From assembly GCA_003427395.1 (NCBI GenBank), contig BFEA01000834.1, positions 248,470 to 276,311 on the forward strand: a stretch of DNA of 27,842 nt, given 5' to 3'. Position 1 is the stretch's first letter. Each line of letters begins with the position of its first letter. Positions 16,362-25,399 of the stretch are shown here, one piece after another. The position numbers and the translations under genes are program-made. This stretch comes from Chara braunii. Lineage: Eukaryota; Streptophyta; Charophyceae; Charales; Characeae. The notes beneath the pieces are model-generated. The model did no database searches. It saw only the letters and a program-made list of their open reading frames with translations, and was not told the DNA's origin.

Positions 16362-17605
16362 TTATATAACGTCACCTTCGCAAGTCTGCAGTGCTTGTTT
16401 AAATGCAACAACGCCGATGTCAACTTTAGTCGTCATGAGGGAGTCTCCTTTTCCCTTAAACACAAGGTCTGACCACACGTCCGTATCTTGTGACATACAG
16501 GGCTTCTCGCGGACGAGGTCGTGAACGGAAGCCATACATAGCATTCATAGATAATCCATATACATGGATCTGCGGCTCGTCGACTGTTGCCTTCTCCGAA
16601 AACATGGACATGTATTTCATCCTGACAAACCCTCCTCATCGTGCTAAGGAATTCCCTATACTGTCACGCATTTCAGACACTTTCTTTTCCACATCATCCC
16701 ACAATGACAGAAAAACTCTTACCTGACCTGCTCTCACCAAGTCTGACCGCCCATCTACATCTGGNNNNNNNNNNNNNNNNNNNNNNNNNNNNNNNNNNNN
16801 NNNNNNNNNNNNNNNNNNNNNNNNNNNNNNNNNNNNNNNNNNNNNNNNNNNNNNNNNNNNNNNNNNNNNNNNNNNNNNNNNNNNNNNNNNNNNNNNNNNN
16901 NNNNNNNNNNNNNNNNNNNNNNNNNNNNNNNNNNNNNNNNNNNNNNNNNNNNNNNNNNNNNNNNNNNNNNNNNNNNNNNNNNNNNNNNNNNNNNNNNNNN
17001 NNNNNNNNNNNNNNNNNNNNNNNNNNNNNNNNNNNNNNNNNNNNNNNNNNNNNNNNNNNNNNNNNNNNNNNNNNNNNNNNNNNNNNNNNNNNNNNNNNNN
17101 NNNNNNNNNNNNNNNNNNNNNNNNNNNNNNNNNNNNNNNNNNNNNNNNNNNNNNNNNNNNNNNNNNNNNNNNNNNNNNNNNNNNNNNNNNNNNNNNNNNN
17201 NNNNNNNNNNNNNNNNNNNNNNNNNNNNNNNNNNNNNNNNNNNNNNNNNNNNNNNNNNNNNNNNNNNNNNNNNNNNNNNNNNNNNNNNNCCTTCCAGTCA
17301 TTTTCGTTCCATTCGTCGAGATGCCGGTTCATGTAAGGGACGACGGTCGTCCATGGGTCGTCCTCGAAGTCGTCCTCGGGTGCATCGTCAATCCACGTTT
17401 GACCGTCATGATGCCGCAACGATCTCGCACAAGGTGGAAAGGGTTTCGCTAAGCGCATGTGCTTCTCGGGTGTCATGGCGATGCTTGTCGAAGGACTCGA
17501 CGAAATTAAACTTCCTACACAACACGAATACATGGATAGACATACGGAAGAGGAGACCATCGTAAACAATGTCTGTGAACGATAATTTCTCCGACGAGGC
17601 CACAC
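16362..17605 (-). pseudogene. Unknown minus-strand gene interrupted by an assembly gap
   Basis: Protein-like sequence exists on both sides of a 525-base gap. On the 5' side one frame (17603-17406) reads EKLSFTDIVYDGLLF, VESFDKHRHD and ALSETLSTLCEIVAA. It then shifts into a neighbouring frame reading DGQTWIDDAPEDDFEDDPWT and MNRHLDEWNENDW. On the 3' side one frame reads VRVFLSLWDDVEKKVSEMRD, crosses a TGA at 16638, and continues MKYMSMFSEKATVDEPQIHVYG. A further shift leads to DLVREKPCMSQD, FKGKGDSLM and a TAA at 16362. The acidic Trp-containing stretch and the Lys/Glu helix are not low-complexity. I recognise no family. The breaks could be introns, mutations or base errors. Confidence 0.45.
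16765..17289. other. Assembly gap (525 N)
   Basis: Unsequenced. It falls inside the unknown minus-strand gene and may hide a conserved domain that would identify it. Additional single Ns are at 3527, 3543, 3546, 3562 and 14311. Confidence 1.
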
Positions 17606-17637
17606 CCAGCTGTAACGCCCTACACCTTTTTGTCGGC

Positions 17638-17750
17638 GAAGCCCTTACAGAAGGCTGTCAATCGAAAATTGTCCAACAAAAAGATCTTTCCACGTCGCAT
17701 TGCAAAGCCCTCACAGAAGGTTATCAATCAGAAGTTCACCAAGCCAATGG
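17638..17750. repeat. 66-bp tandem duplication
   Basis: AAGCCCTTACAGAAGG (17640) recurs as AAGCCCTCACAGAAGG 66 bp later, followed in both by a TCAATC(G/A)GAA-like phrase. The period matches the 67-71-bp spacings of palindrome clusters elsewhere in the unit, although no palindrome lies here. The next 300 bases to 18049 show nothing I can name; a plus-strand frame across them is unsupported. Confidence 0.6.
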
Positions 17751-18029
17751 GGTGTTTTCTAAAAGTCACGCAGGGACCCGTTCCAGGGCATATGTGGGAT
17801 TTCCTAAAATTACCAAAACACACGCCCTAAAGCACATTGAGAGGGACAGAACAATCGGACGACCCTCGTCGAACGGAACAGCACACCGACGCCGAACAAC
17901 CACACTACACCGCCTCATCTACAGAAGACGTTTTCGCATAGTCGACGTGACAAGTACTTTTCGCAGAGCCATGAAAGCACACACTCTACCTACCACGGTC
18001 ATTCTGAACATGAGCTGAACAAAAGTGCA

Positions 18030-18232
18030 AGACATAAGTTTTTCCAAGCCTACCGCACCGCCCCGGATCCGAGGTTCGGATCAATCCGAGCCACCCGCCA
18101 ACAAAAGTCCTAGACAGAAGCTCATCCAAGCCTACCAATCCGTGGTTCGGATCAATCCAAGCAACCGCCCCGAAAAGATAGACATTAAATGGGATGTCGT
18201 GCGACCATCCTTGGCTCGGATTAATCCGAGCC
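18030..18232. repeat. 70-bp tandem repeats each carrying the palindrome
   Basis: Units of about 70 bp (ACAAAAGT, AAG-TTCATCCAAGCCTACC, GGTTCGGAT) carry TCGGATCAATCCGA at 18076-18089, a one-mismatch copy at 18147-18160 (TCGGATCAATCCAA) and TCGGATTAATCCGA at 18216-18229. The last is the core of a 20-bp perfect palindrome, GGCTCGGATTAATCCGAGCC (18213-18232). Confidence 0.85.
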
Positions 18233-18454
18233 ACCGCCCAGCGACCTCGCCTCACTCGGAGGGATGTGGCAGAAGGATGAGACACCCTGGGAATCGAAGG
18301 CAGAGCCAGTAGGAAGCAACACGTCCTTTGCAATGTTTGCATTACTGCCCCATGTGCAAGAAAACAAAAGCCAAGAGTGGCATCCCCAGTTCATTAAACC
18401 CGCCTGCGCGATGTGGCAGACAAATTAGACTCTAACGCCGTCGAGCTATGAGGT

Positions 18455-19130
18455 TCGGATTAATGCGGACCACAACAAACGGTTTCAGTGAGGCGGTACC
18501 CAGACGTCCTGCGAAATGTTCACATTTCGCCTCTCAGAAGGAAAAATAAACAACAAATGCCATGAGTGCCCACTTTCGGTTATTGTATGTTGCATTCAGG
18601 ATGCGTGGCGTGTGCCGCCGTTTTCCTTTCCCGATGAGACCTTCCGTCACAAGGACTCCTGATGCGATGAGGGATGTGGTTCGGATTGATCCGAGCTACA
18701 TCACACGTATAGGAGTGACGCGGAACTGATAAGTCCTGTGCCAGTATTGCACAACCCAATGCGGAATAAATAAACACTGACAAAAGCCACGACTGCCGTG
18801 CGTAGGTCGGCTGTGGTTGTGGTTCGGATTCATCCGAGCTACAAACGAAGGCAAAAGCAGATGGGGAGCTATCGGAGTCATGATTTCTGGAGATGTTTAC
18901 TTCGAAAGCGATCCCCTGTGCCGTCGTTGTCCCTTCCACTGAGACATCGGAGGGATGCGGTTCCCGTTGAGACTTCCCACTAGCCGATGGTTGTGGTTCG
19001 GATTCATCCGAACTATATCACACGTTCCGTAGTAAAGCGAAACAAAAAACGTCCAGCCTGAGAATTGCATAACCCCTCGTGGGAGACAAAGAACACCGAC
19101 GGAAGTCATGAGTGGCGGGTTTTCATGGAC
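18455..19130. repeat. Three to four diverged 230-315-bp units led by the palindrome
   Basis: Copies of the motif at 18455-18468 (one half decayed), 18681-18694 and 18998-19011 are each followed about 50 bp later by GTCC(T/A)G-N-ATTGCA-like sequence (18505, 18733, 19051). AATAAACA/AAAGAACA and a GCCATGAGTGCC-like phrase follow (about 18557, 18785, 19107). A further perfect copy, TCGGATTCATCCGA, is at 18824-18837. All are preceded by (T/G)GTGGT or AGG. The order of sub-motifs shows a long unit that duplicated and then diverged while the palindrome stayed intact. Confidence 0.7.
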
Positions 19131-19256
19131 AGGGGGTCGCCTCAAAACTCTCGATGTAGGAACGTTGAGTGAAAACAATGGGTCGGATGTAAGGGGGGCA
19201 TAGTCATCCAACCACTGGCATCGCAAATGACATCTACTATTGCCTTCATCCCGAGA

Positions 19257-19270
19257 TCGGATGAATCCGA
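19257..19270. repeat. Rightmost perfect palindrome
   Basis: TCGGATGAATCCGA. No further copy is found from here to 27842, so this marks the right limit of the motif's territory. The next 600 bases to 19890 hold short unsupported frames only; a decayed look-alike (GCGATTAATTGGA) is at about 19362. Confidence 0.85.
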
Positions 19271-19890
19271 ACTCCATCCGGAACAAGTGGCACGAACAGC
19301 ACTCTCTCACTCCCGTTGCAATCCCTCACACGCCTCCCTAAGCTGCTCAGGAAAACGAGGTTGCGATTAATTGGAATCGAAATGTGATCGGCGTGGATCG
19401 AGAGCTGATCGTTCCACAAGGTCATTGTGCGTTCATTCAGCTCAGATTTCGAGACTGCAATCGTTGTGAGGATTGTCCACATCAAAGTTCGCCCAAAACG
19501 AATCGTGGCGAGGGGACGGGCTGCCGCACGGGCGACGGTGCTGTGAAGTTTTCCTGTACGCGCGATGGAACTTGCTAGCTGCGTGTGCGAGAATGGGCGA
19601 TGAGACAGGGAACGTTCAAGACACTAAGAAAAAGATCCTGATGTCGTCTACAACCGCGATAGATATGTTCAATCACCGAGTCCATCGAAAATGAGCTCGA
19701 AGTTGGCCCTTGGCGGTGGGATGTCGCGGGATCGGCGGTAATCTGGGGTGTTTCGGATTCGCCATGGGTATCCGTTGTGCGCAACGGGTCGTCGCTGAAC
19801 GTTGTGGATGGGTGGCTTCGCCACTGTTGGCTGTGCGTGCGACACGGGCGATTCATGTTGGAGGTGCGTGTTTGTCGTGAGGCTTCTAGC

Positions 19891-20036
19891 TATCAGCGCT
19901 GCGATAACAGATCGTCCGATAGACGTCAACACCGGAGATGGATGGACAGGATCTTAAAGTCGATCGACACGCGTTTTTCAGATGACGTCTCCGGTGTTGA
20001 CGTCCATCGGGTGATGTGATATCGCAGCGGTGATCA
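19891..20036. mobile_element. Foldback element / long hairpin, about 146 bp
   Basis: Arms 19891-19938 and 19988-20036 are inverted copies: 22 of 23 bp match over the inner part (CCGAT(A/G)GACGTCAACACCGG), and about 80-85% match over the whole 48 bp, including CGCTGCGATA at the outer ends. The loop is about 49 bases. No certain target duplication is seen. It could be a MITE of a different family from the one at 3730. Confidence 0.7.
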
Positions 20037-20136
20037 CATACCGCGATTTTGAGGACGCAAGGGAGCAACGGCGTCAGATGCGGTCGTCGGAGGCGTCCGA
20101 CGATCTTGACTGCGAAAGCCGCAGGCCATTTCGAAT

Positions 20137-20275
20137 TCCAGACGTCATGCGCAAGATGGTGACGGCAGCGTGTGTCAGTGAAAGGGAACTTTCGTGGTTG
20201 TGAGCTGCGGACATCGTGGACTCAAGATCGCGCGCATGTCGACTCGTGCGTGATAGATGGAGTAGGCGGTGATGT
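20137..20275. repeat. First copy of a 476-bp-spaced duplication
   Basis: GACGTCATGCGCAAGATGGT, GCGTGTGTCA, GTGGTTGTGA and CTCAAGATCGCGCGC recur in the same order at 20613-20730 with about 75-80% identity. The minisatellite lies between the copies. Confidence 0.7.
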
Positions 20276-20366
20276 AGAAGAATACTCGCACGACCGACTG
20301 CATTGCGATATCCTAAGTAGACTGGGGGAGGACGACCCGCGAGCCAGGGTCCAAGAAAGTGTACCA

Positions 20367-20585
20367 ACAAGCGATGTCGAGGACGCCAAGACTCGAGGGC
20401 GATGCGACTTTCTCCACACGTCAGATGCGGTCATCGGAGGGCGCCAAGACTTGAGGGCGATATTGAGGACGCCAAGACTTGAGGGCGATGTTGAGGACGC
20501 CAATAAGCGATGGTGAGGACTCCAACAAGAGATGTTGAGGACGCAAACAAGCGATGTTGAGGACGCCAAGACTCGAGGCCGATGA
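20367..20585. repeat. Minisatellite, 22- and 28-bp units
   Basis: Units follow GCGATGTTGAGGACGCCAA with either ACTCGAGG/ACTTGAGG (28-bp form) or TAA/CAA (22-bp form). About seven units are present, interrupted by a GTCAGATGCGGTCATCGGAGG insert that also occurs near 20072. Frames across it are repetitive and unsupported. Confidence 0.85.
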
Positions 20586-20612
20586 CTGTTAGAGCCGCAA
20601 GCACTTGCCCGT

Positions 20613-20730
20613 CGGTGACGTCATGTGCAAGATGATGACGTCAGCGTGTGTCACTGCATGGGGTCTTCCGTCGTTGTGATCGGTGGGCGCCGTGCGCTCA
20701 AGATCGTGCGCGCGTGATTGGCGGAGCAGG
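20613..20730. repeat. Second copy of the 476-bp-spaced duplication
   Basis: It matches 20137-20275 (see that entry). The following 20731-21226 is GC-rich and I see no gene or RNA in it. Confidence 0.7.
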
Positions 20731-21226
20731 TGCTGGCAGAGAACAAGACTTGCACGGTCGAAGGAGCGGAAGGGCAATGGGAAGAGGTGGGGGCTTGAAA
20801 TGGTGAAGGGGTCGAGTAGGGGCCGTGGGCTTCTTACTGACCTGCGAGTCGACAAACACCTCGAGCCAACACAAGAAGAGCACAGCGCCAACGGGACGAC
20901 GCGCAAGGTCTACAGTCGCGTGACGTTTTCGTTAGCGCCCCCCGCTATCGATGATTGCTAGAAGAACGAGGGCCAGGATGCGCAAGGGGCCTGCGAAATG
21001 ATGCTGGCGACTTCGAGCGATGGCGAACGCGTCGCAAAGGAAGCACACGGAAGAAATGACACCAGCGAACGGGTGTGACAGCCACCCCCATTCGTTTGGT
21101 GCCCAACAGGAGAACGGAGACAGCAGTGAGTGGGGCTTGAGGGGCCCAGCTGCCCGCCGCAGGGACTGCAGCGTCGGGGGCTGTGACATCAGGCGGTCCC
21201 TTTTTTGACGGACCTTCCTCATGATA

Positions 21227-21545
21227 GGGTTCGTTTGACGAACCCGGACTGAGGCTGACCTGAGGCCCGCTTCGTTAGACTATGAGGCCCGTCACGAGCA
21301 ACACCAGTGATTAATTAGACAACGCGACACCCATAGCGTTCCGCCGGTTCACCAAATTCGAGACCAGCCACGACAACGAAACTCGCGAGGATGGTGATGA
21401 CATCCCACTAGGCATAAAAGCTAGGCGCGGCCCGCGCTTACCATCTTGCACGACTATCCCTGAGACTCGCCACAGGAGATTTCAGTTCCGACCTGGGATT
21501 CCCCCCCCCCCCCCCCACTATTCTAAAATCCTTGGCACACCCCTT
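21227..21545 (+). mobile_element. LTR-like region of the second gypsy element
   Basis: It begins near a perfect hairpin GGGTTCG-TTTGA-CGAACCC (21227-21245), contains a TATA-like CATAAAAG (21414-21421), and ends with TAAAATCCTTGGCACACCCC (21525-21544). The last sequence and the GGCCCC leader behind it match the minus-strand gypsy remnant at 6389-6408. A poor match to the initiator-tRNA primer site (TGGTATTAAAGC, 21605-21616) follows 60 bp later. The matching 3' LTR was not found, so the limits are provisional. Confidence 0.4.
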
Positions 21546-21669
21546 TTTCGCACTTCCAGGCCCCCATCCCACTCCGATCAGGAAGTCGCGCTGGGCGTGA
21601 GGTTGGTATTAAAGCGACACGTGGCGAGCTCGCGGACTATCAAAAGGGCAAGTCGCGCAGAACGATCTG

Positions 21670-22766
21670 GTGAACAGAGGGCAGCCTAGACAGCAGAATG
21701 TGCCGAGACGCGATCCTATAGTAACTAGGAGCAGATCGGTCGGTCGGCAATCCGCCAATATGCAGGTCGTAAATCAGGCCCCAAACCCGGGCCTGAACCC
21801 TGTACAACGAGTTCGTGCACCTGCGGTTCCGCTTGATCTCTATCTTTTTGATCCCGCGCATCACCTAGCCGGAGCATGGCTGTCCACTCTGCGCGCCCAA
21901 CAGTACGACAACGATGAAGCCAGGATCAACATCCCCGCCAGATTAGAAGGGGATGCGCACCACTGGTTCAACACTTACGTTTGGGTGGATCTCCCGACTT
22001 TGCGCGGGATTTCTTAAACCGATTCGACTACATTCACCCAAAACAGGTTCTTTTCATGATCAAAGATCAAGTTCAGAAACCACACGAATCCGTCACTGAG
22101 TACCGCAATAGGTTCTATAGGATGTTTGTTAAAACGGAACAAGGGAAGGAGATCGGGAGGGATCTATTCATCGATGGGCTTCGTAGCCGGACAATGAGGG
22201 CGAAGTTGTGAAAGCAGTTCTCCCCAATCAATCACACCCTGTAGCAGATCATGTCCGCTGCGGAAGATATGCAGCGGAAGTTTGCCGCTAGTTCTTTAGA
22301 AGGAGGGGACTACCCGAGAGAAGGGGACTCCTCAGAACTGGTGAGAGCGAAGGATGAGTTAGGTGCGCTTCAAAACAAATTTGAAAACATGGGCTTCGTT
22401 TCCGGTCCCGTCACCTATCTAGAACAGACCGTAACTAAGAAACCCGTGGTAGACACAGCCACGGGATTGCCTGTATCTGTAATGGTTGCCCTTGCACCTC
22501 CCCCTGACACCTCCACGAAACTGAGCAAGTCAAATGCGATACTAGAACTAGCCCGGACACTCGTTACCTTAATGCAAGAAAGCAAAAAAGAACAATGCGA
22601 ATACAATGTAAGGATGGAAGCATTAATAAGATTGATGCGCCCCATTGTTGTTAGGGCCGCACCGGTAGCATAGGGGATCGCGCCCGCTCTGGCAATGGTC
22701 GTAGCGACGACCAATTTGAGTGTCTGTTACACGTGTCACCTGCCCGGTCACATAGCTAGAAACTGT
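21670..22766 (+). pseudogene. Ty3/gypsy Gag with CCHC zinc knuckle
   Basis: The capsid-like part reads LYLFDPAHHLAGAWL and PARLEGDAHHWFNTYV. Then, after a frameshift near 21985, it reads DFARDFLNRFDYIHPKQV and PHESVTEYRNRFYRMF, the typical retrotransposon gag pattern. Stops at 22209, 22242 and 22671 interrupt the same frame, and otherwise it continues (MSAAEDMQRKFAASS, a Lys/Glu helix). A nucleocapsid knuckle follows, CYTCHLPGHIARNC (22725-22766), a perfect CX2CX4HX4C. After the knuckle the frame remains open to 23282 with no recognised domain. Confidence 0.85.
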
Positions 22767-23282
22767 CCCCACCGATCTGCACAGGTCCGAGTGGGGGCCG
22801 CCCCTGTGGCCGCTGTGCCTGTAGCTAACGGGTTAGGGAGGGTAGGCACGATGATCGAAGAGATGGAAGGACAAGGAAGTGCGGTAGCCACTACTGACGA
22901 AGCGACAGAACTAATCCCACTTGATCAGTATATCACACTTAGTTATCCGGGATTGGGAATGATCGAAACTATCCGACCCACAAACGAACAGCGGGAGGTA
23001 GCCGAATGGAGAGTTTCCCCGGGAGAAATGGAATCAGGTGGTCCCACCTTTATCACTGGAGAAATCGACGTGCTGAACATTGTCCGAGCCTTGGACCACC
23101 GAATTCTGTTACCAATCAGACATTTGCTGTCTATATCGGAGCAAGCTAACGAACGCATGCTGCAACATTGCAAAGCAAATGGAAACGATTTGCTCTCACT
23201 AAGTTGGCGGCCACAAAAGGAAAAGCCCCGGCCCCCGATGAAAAGCCAGATTTCCCCAGTGCGTCTGATCCAATATGATTAG
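22767..23282 (+). pseudogene. Gag-protease linker
   Basis: This is the in-frame extension of the gag frame, with an Ala/Val-rich start and then acidic sequence (DEATELIPLDQYITLSY, GEIDVLNIVRALDH). The last motifs resemble a spacer rather than an enzyme. It ends with TAG at 23280-23282, upstream of the frame-shifted protease. Confidence 0.5.
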
Positions 23283-23308
23283 GACTAATCCAAAAGGACG
23301 ATCACTTC

Positions 23309-23712
23309 CTGCGCATCAAAGCGATTCCGTTGAAATCCGCGGAATGTGATATTGAAGTATGGGGAATTCCGTACAATGCCATTGTTGATTTGGGGGCTGC
23401 CACTTTGGCCATCTCCCTGAGAGTCGTGGAAGAAGGAAAAATCTGATTATGTTAACAGACAAAGATCATCTCGTCTCTGCGGATGAGGAAAAGATCAAAG
23501 CAGTGGGTAGAATAATTAACGTCGCTTTCCGATTAGGAAAGGTTCACGCTCCGGGCGATGTTGTAGTACTGGATGTAAACACGTACGGCGTCCTCCTGGG
23601 TTTACCGGCTATCACCGGTTTACGAGCTAATTTGGACTTCGAACGACGATCGATCATACTTAGAAATACGGGAGGGAAACCGTATGTCATTCCTATGCGC
23701 TTGACTCTCTGA
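23309..23712 (+). pseudogene. Ty3/gypsy aspartic protease
   Basis: LRIKAIPLKSAECDIEVWG leads to the catalytic loop, which reads VDLGAAT at 23384-23404 where DTGA or DSGA is expected (Asp kept, next residue Leu). After a stop and frame change near 23447 the second half is clear: VVVLDVNTYGVLLGLPAI and LRANLDFERRSIIL, the usual end of a retropepsin. The substitution next to the catalytic Asp and the break make it non-functional. Confidence 0.75.
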
Positions 23713-24465
23713 ACTATGGTACCCGCAACGCGGAAAACTCCCCCAGCACCCGAAGAAGTTCTCCGAGTGATCACTTGGAAGAAGCCCGCCGAAAAAACGG
23801 ACAACAGAGGAAAGAAACCCGAACTACCGAGCGACTCTGACAGCAAAGACAAAGCCGATCCGGTAATACAGGATCTGGCTCAACAACTGATTCGTTACCC
23901 AATCCGACAGAAGACTGCGAAAACGTTCGTACTTACAGAAAGAAATTTGTAATGCACTCGAGCTCGAATCCTAGGAGAACCACTCGTGCAAATATCGCGG
24001 ATGACCGAGTCTTCGAAACCCCCTCGTACATTGTACGAGGCCATCTCCCCGCTTCTTACACGATACAGAGACAAGAAGGCATTTTGTAATATTACCCCGT
24101 TCACTGCTCTCTACAGAAAAAGAAGTCCGATTGCTGCGATTGAGGGTCGAAAGCGAAACTTTGGAACCCCCTGCAAGTGGCGATCTTACATCCTATGAGC
24201 TCGGAATCAAAATCCCTGAGAAACCAGTGTCCTAGCAAGACATCAACGATGGTGTAACCCGAAAGAACACTTGGCCATACAAGAGGAAGATGCTCAAATG
24301 GTCGCCACCGTGTTTTCCTGGAGGCCGGACAACCCCTTTATCTCTGCTCCCCTAGTGGAGAGCAACAATAGAGCTGGTACGAAGCATGTAACAGTTACCA
24401 TACACGGATAGTCATACGAGCTGCATGTGCCTCAGTGTGTACCCAATGAAACCCATCAATTGATT
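23713..24465 (+). pseudogene. Protease-RT linker, degraded
   Basis: Short fragments in changing frames: a Lys/Pro-rich piece (23716-23952) and a piece with PPRTLYEAISPLL and RYRDKKAFCNITPFTALY (23986-24198). Their order and composition fit the tether between protease and RT. No known domain is visible. Confidence 0.45.
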
Positions 24466-25399
24466 GCGGATATTCTGACCGAATACCAAGGGGCGATTAG
24501 CATAACGGATACGGATATCGGACTTTCCTTGATCATTTAGCACGAAATTCAGACCGGAATGCACCCGCCGATCCGCTGCAAACTGTATCGATATTCTCTC
24601 GCAGAACGAAAAGTAGCATTACAATAAATCAAAGAATTCAAGGCTAATAGGTGAATCAAACCAGCAACTAGACCATGGTCGTTTCCTGTAGTTTTAGTAC
24701 CGAAAAAGAACGGCTCGATTCGCATTTGCATTGATTACAGAAAAGTACCGATATCAACATCAAAGATGTGTACCCCCTTCCCCGGATTGATGATCTGTTG
24801 GATGCGATTGGGTGTGCTAATTATTTTAGTAAGTTTGATATTCGCCACAGATTTCATCACATCTTGGTTAAGGAGGAAGATCGGCCAAAGACGGTCTTTG
24901 TGTTATTCGAAGGCACCTGGTAGAGGGTTCGTTGCTCGATGGGAATTTGCAATGCGCTGGCTACTTTCCAGAGAGCAATGAATGTCACGTTTCAGAATTT
25001 TGTCAACAAGACAAAGCTGGCTCAGGGGATGATCAACTTTTGCGTCATTGTGTACATGGACGACATCTTGGTCTATTCATAATCGTTTCACGGACACTCA
25101 CAACACATCGAATGGACTCTTGGGGTGTTGCAGGATGCTGGCTTCAAGATTGCACTAGAGAAAATCGAGTTTCACCTCTCGGAGATCTCGTTTCTAGGGT
25201 ACGTGGTGACCCAAGGACGGCTCAGGCCGGATTCGAGAAAAGTCGCGGCCGTTCAAGATGCCCTCACGTCCACATCGTTGACACAAGTCCGGGCCTTTTG
25301 GGGATTGGCCTCGTATTACCGCCGATTTATCAAGGGTTTCGCGAGAATCATACGAGCTCTAACGAACCCTTTACAGAAGGACCAGCCACTGAGCTGAGA
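24466..25399 (+). pseudogene. Ty3/gypsy reverse transcriptase (second element)
   Basis: Upstream part ADILTEYQGAISITDTDIG, then IQTGMHPPIRCKLYRYS and SFPVVLVPKKNGSIRICIDY. After a frameshift near 24745 it continues with the palm (SKFDIRHRFHHILV, GICNALATFQRAM) to the active site YMDDILVYS (YMDD at 25053-25064). LEKIEFHLSEISFLGYVV and YYRRFIKGFARI follow. At least four stops or shifts occur. The sequence is of a different lineage from the pol at 6708 (YMDD against YLDD and different flanking motifs). Confidence 0.88.

Larger units (their letters stand above)
8799..19400 (-). mobile_element. Putative large DNA transposon-like unit (boundaries inferred)
   Basis: It is delimited on the left by the break in the gypsy integrase and on the right by the last TCGGATNNATCCGA palindrome (19257-19270). 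All supported coding regions inside are on the minus strand: a duplicated unknown gene, a DUF7869-like transposase-type gene, and a second unknown gene. Non-coding parts on both sides are built of 2-3-copy tandem repeats, and the palindrome is dispersed throughout and absent outside. That architecture (core gene, subterminal repeat arrays, repeated short motif) resembles large autonomous DNA transposons. I searched the two edges by eye for terminal inverted repeats and target duplications and found none, so the unit could also be a larger insert or a degraded one. Confidence 0.45.

Noticed and set aside
17569-18018. 149-codon plus-strand frame
   Set aside because: It crosses a 66-bp duplication and has no conserved motif; the minus strand shows better coding character in the overlapping part.
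8937-19270. CRISPR-like array of regularly repeated palindromes
   Set aside because: Spacings are irregular (66 bp to 3 kb), the repeat is 14 bp, and the context is eukaryotic.
18025-19310. Frames with recurrent R-(I/M)-N-P phrases
   Set aside because: The phrase is simply the palindrome read in one frame (CGG-ATN-NAT-CCG and similar); the frames do not align between repeat units.
21605-21616. Primer binding site for initiator tRNA
   Set aside because: Two mismatches in 12 bp and a 60-bp distance from the inferred LTR end; mentioned only as a weak possibility.
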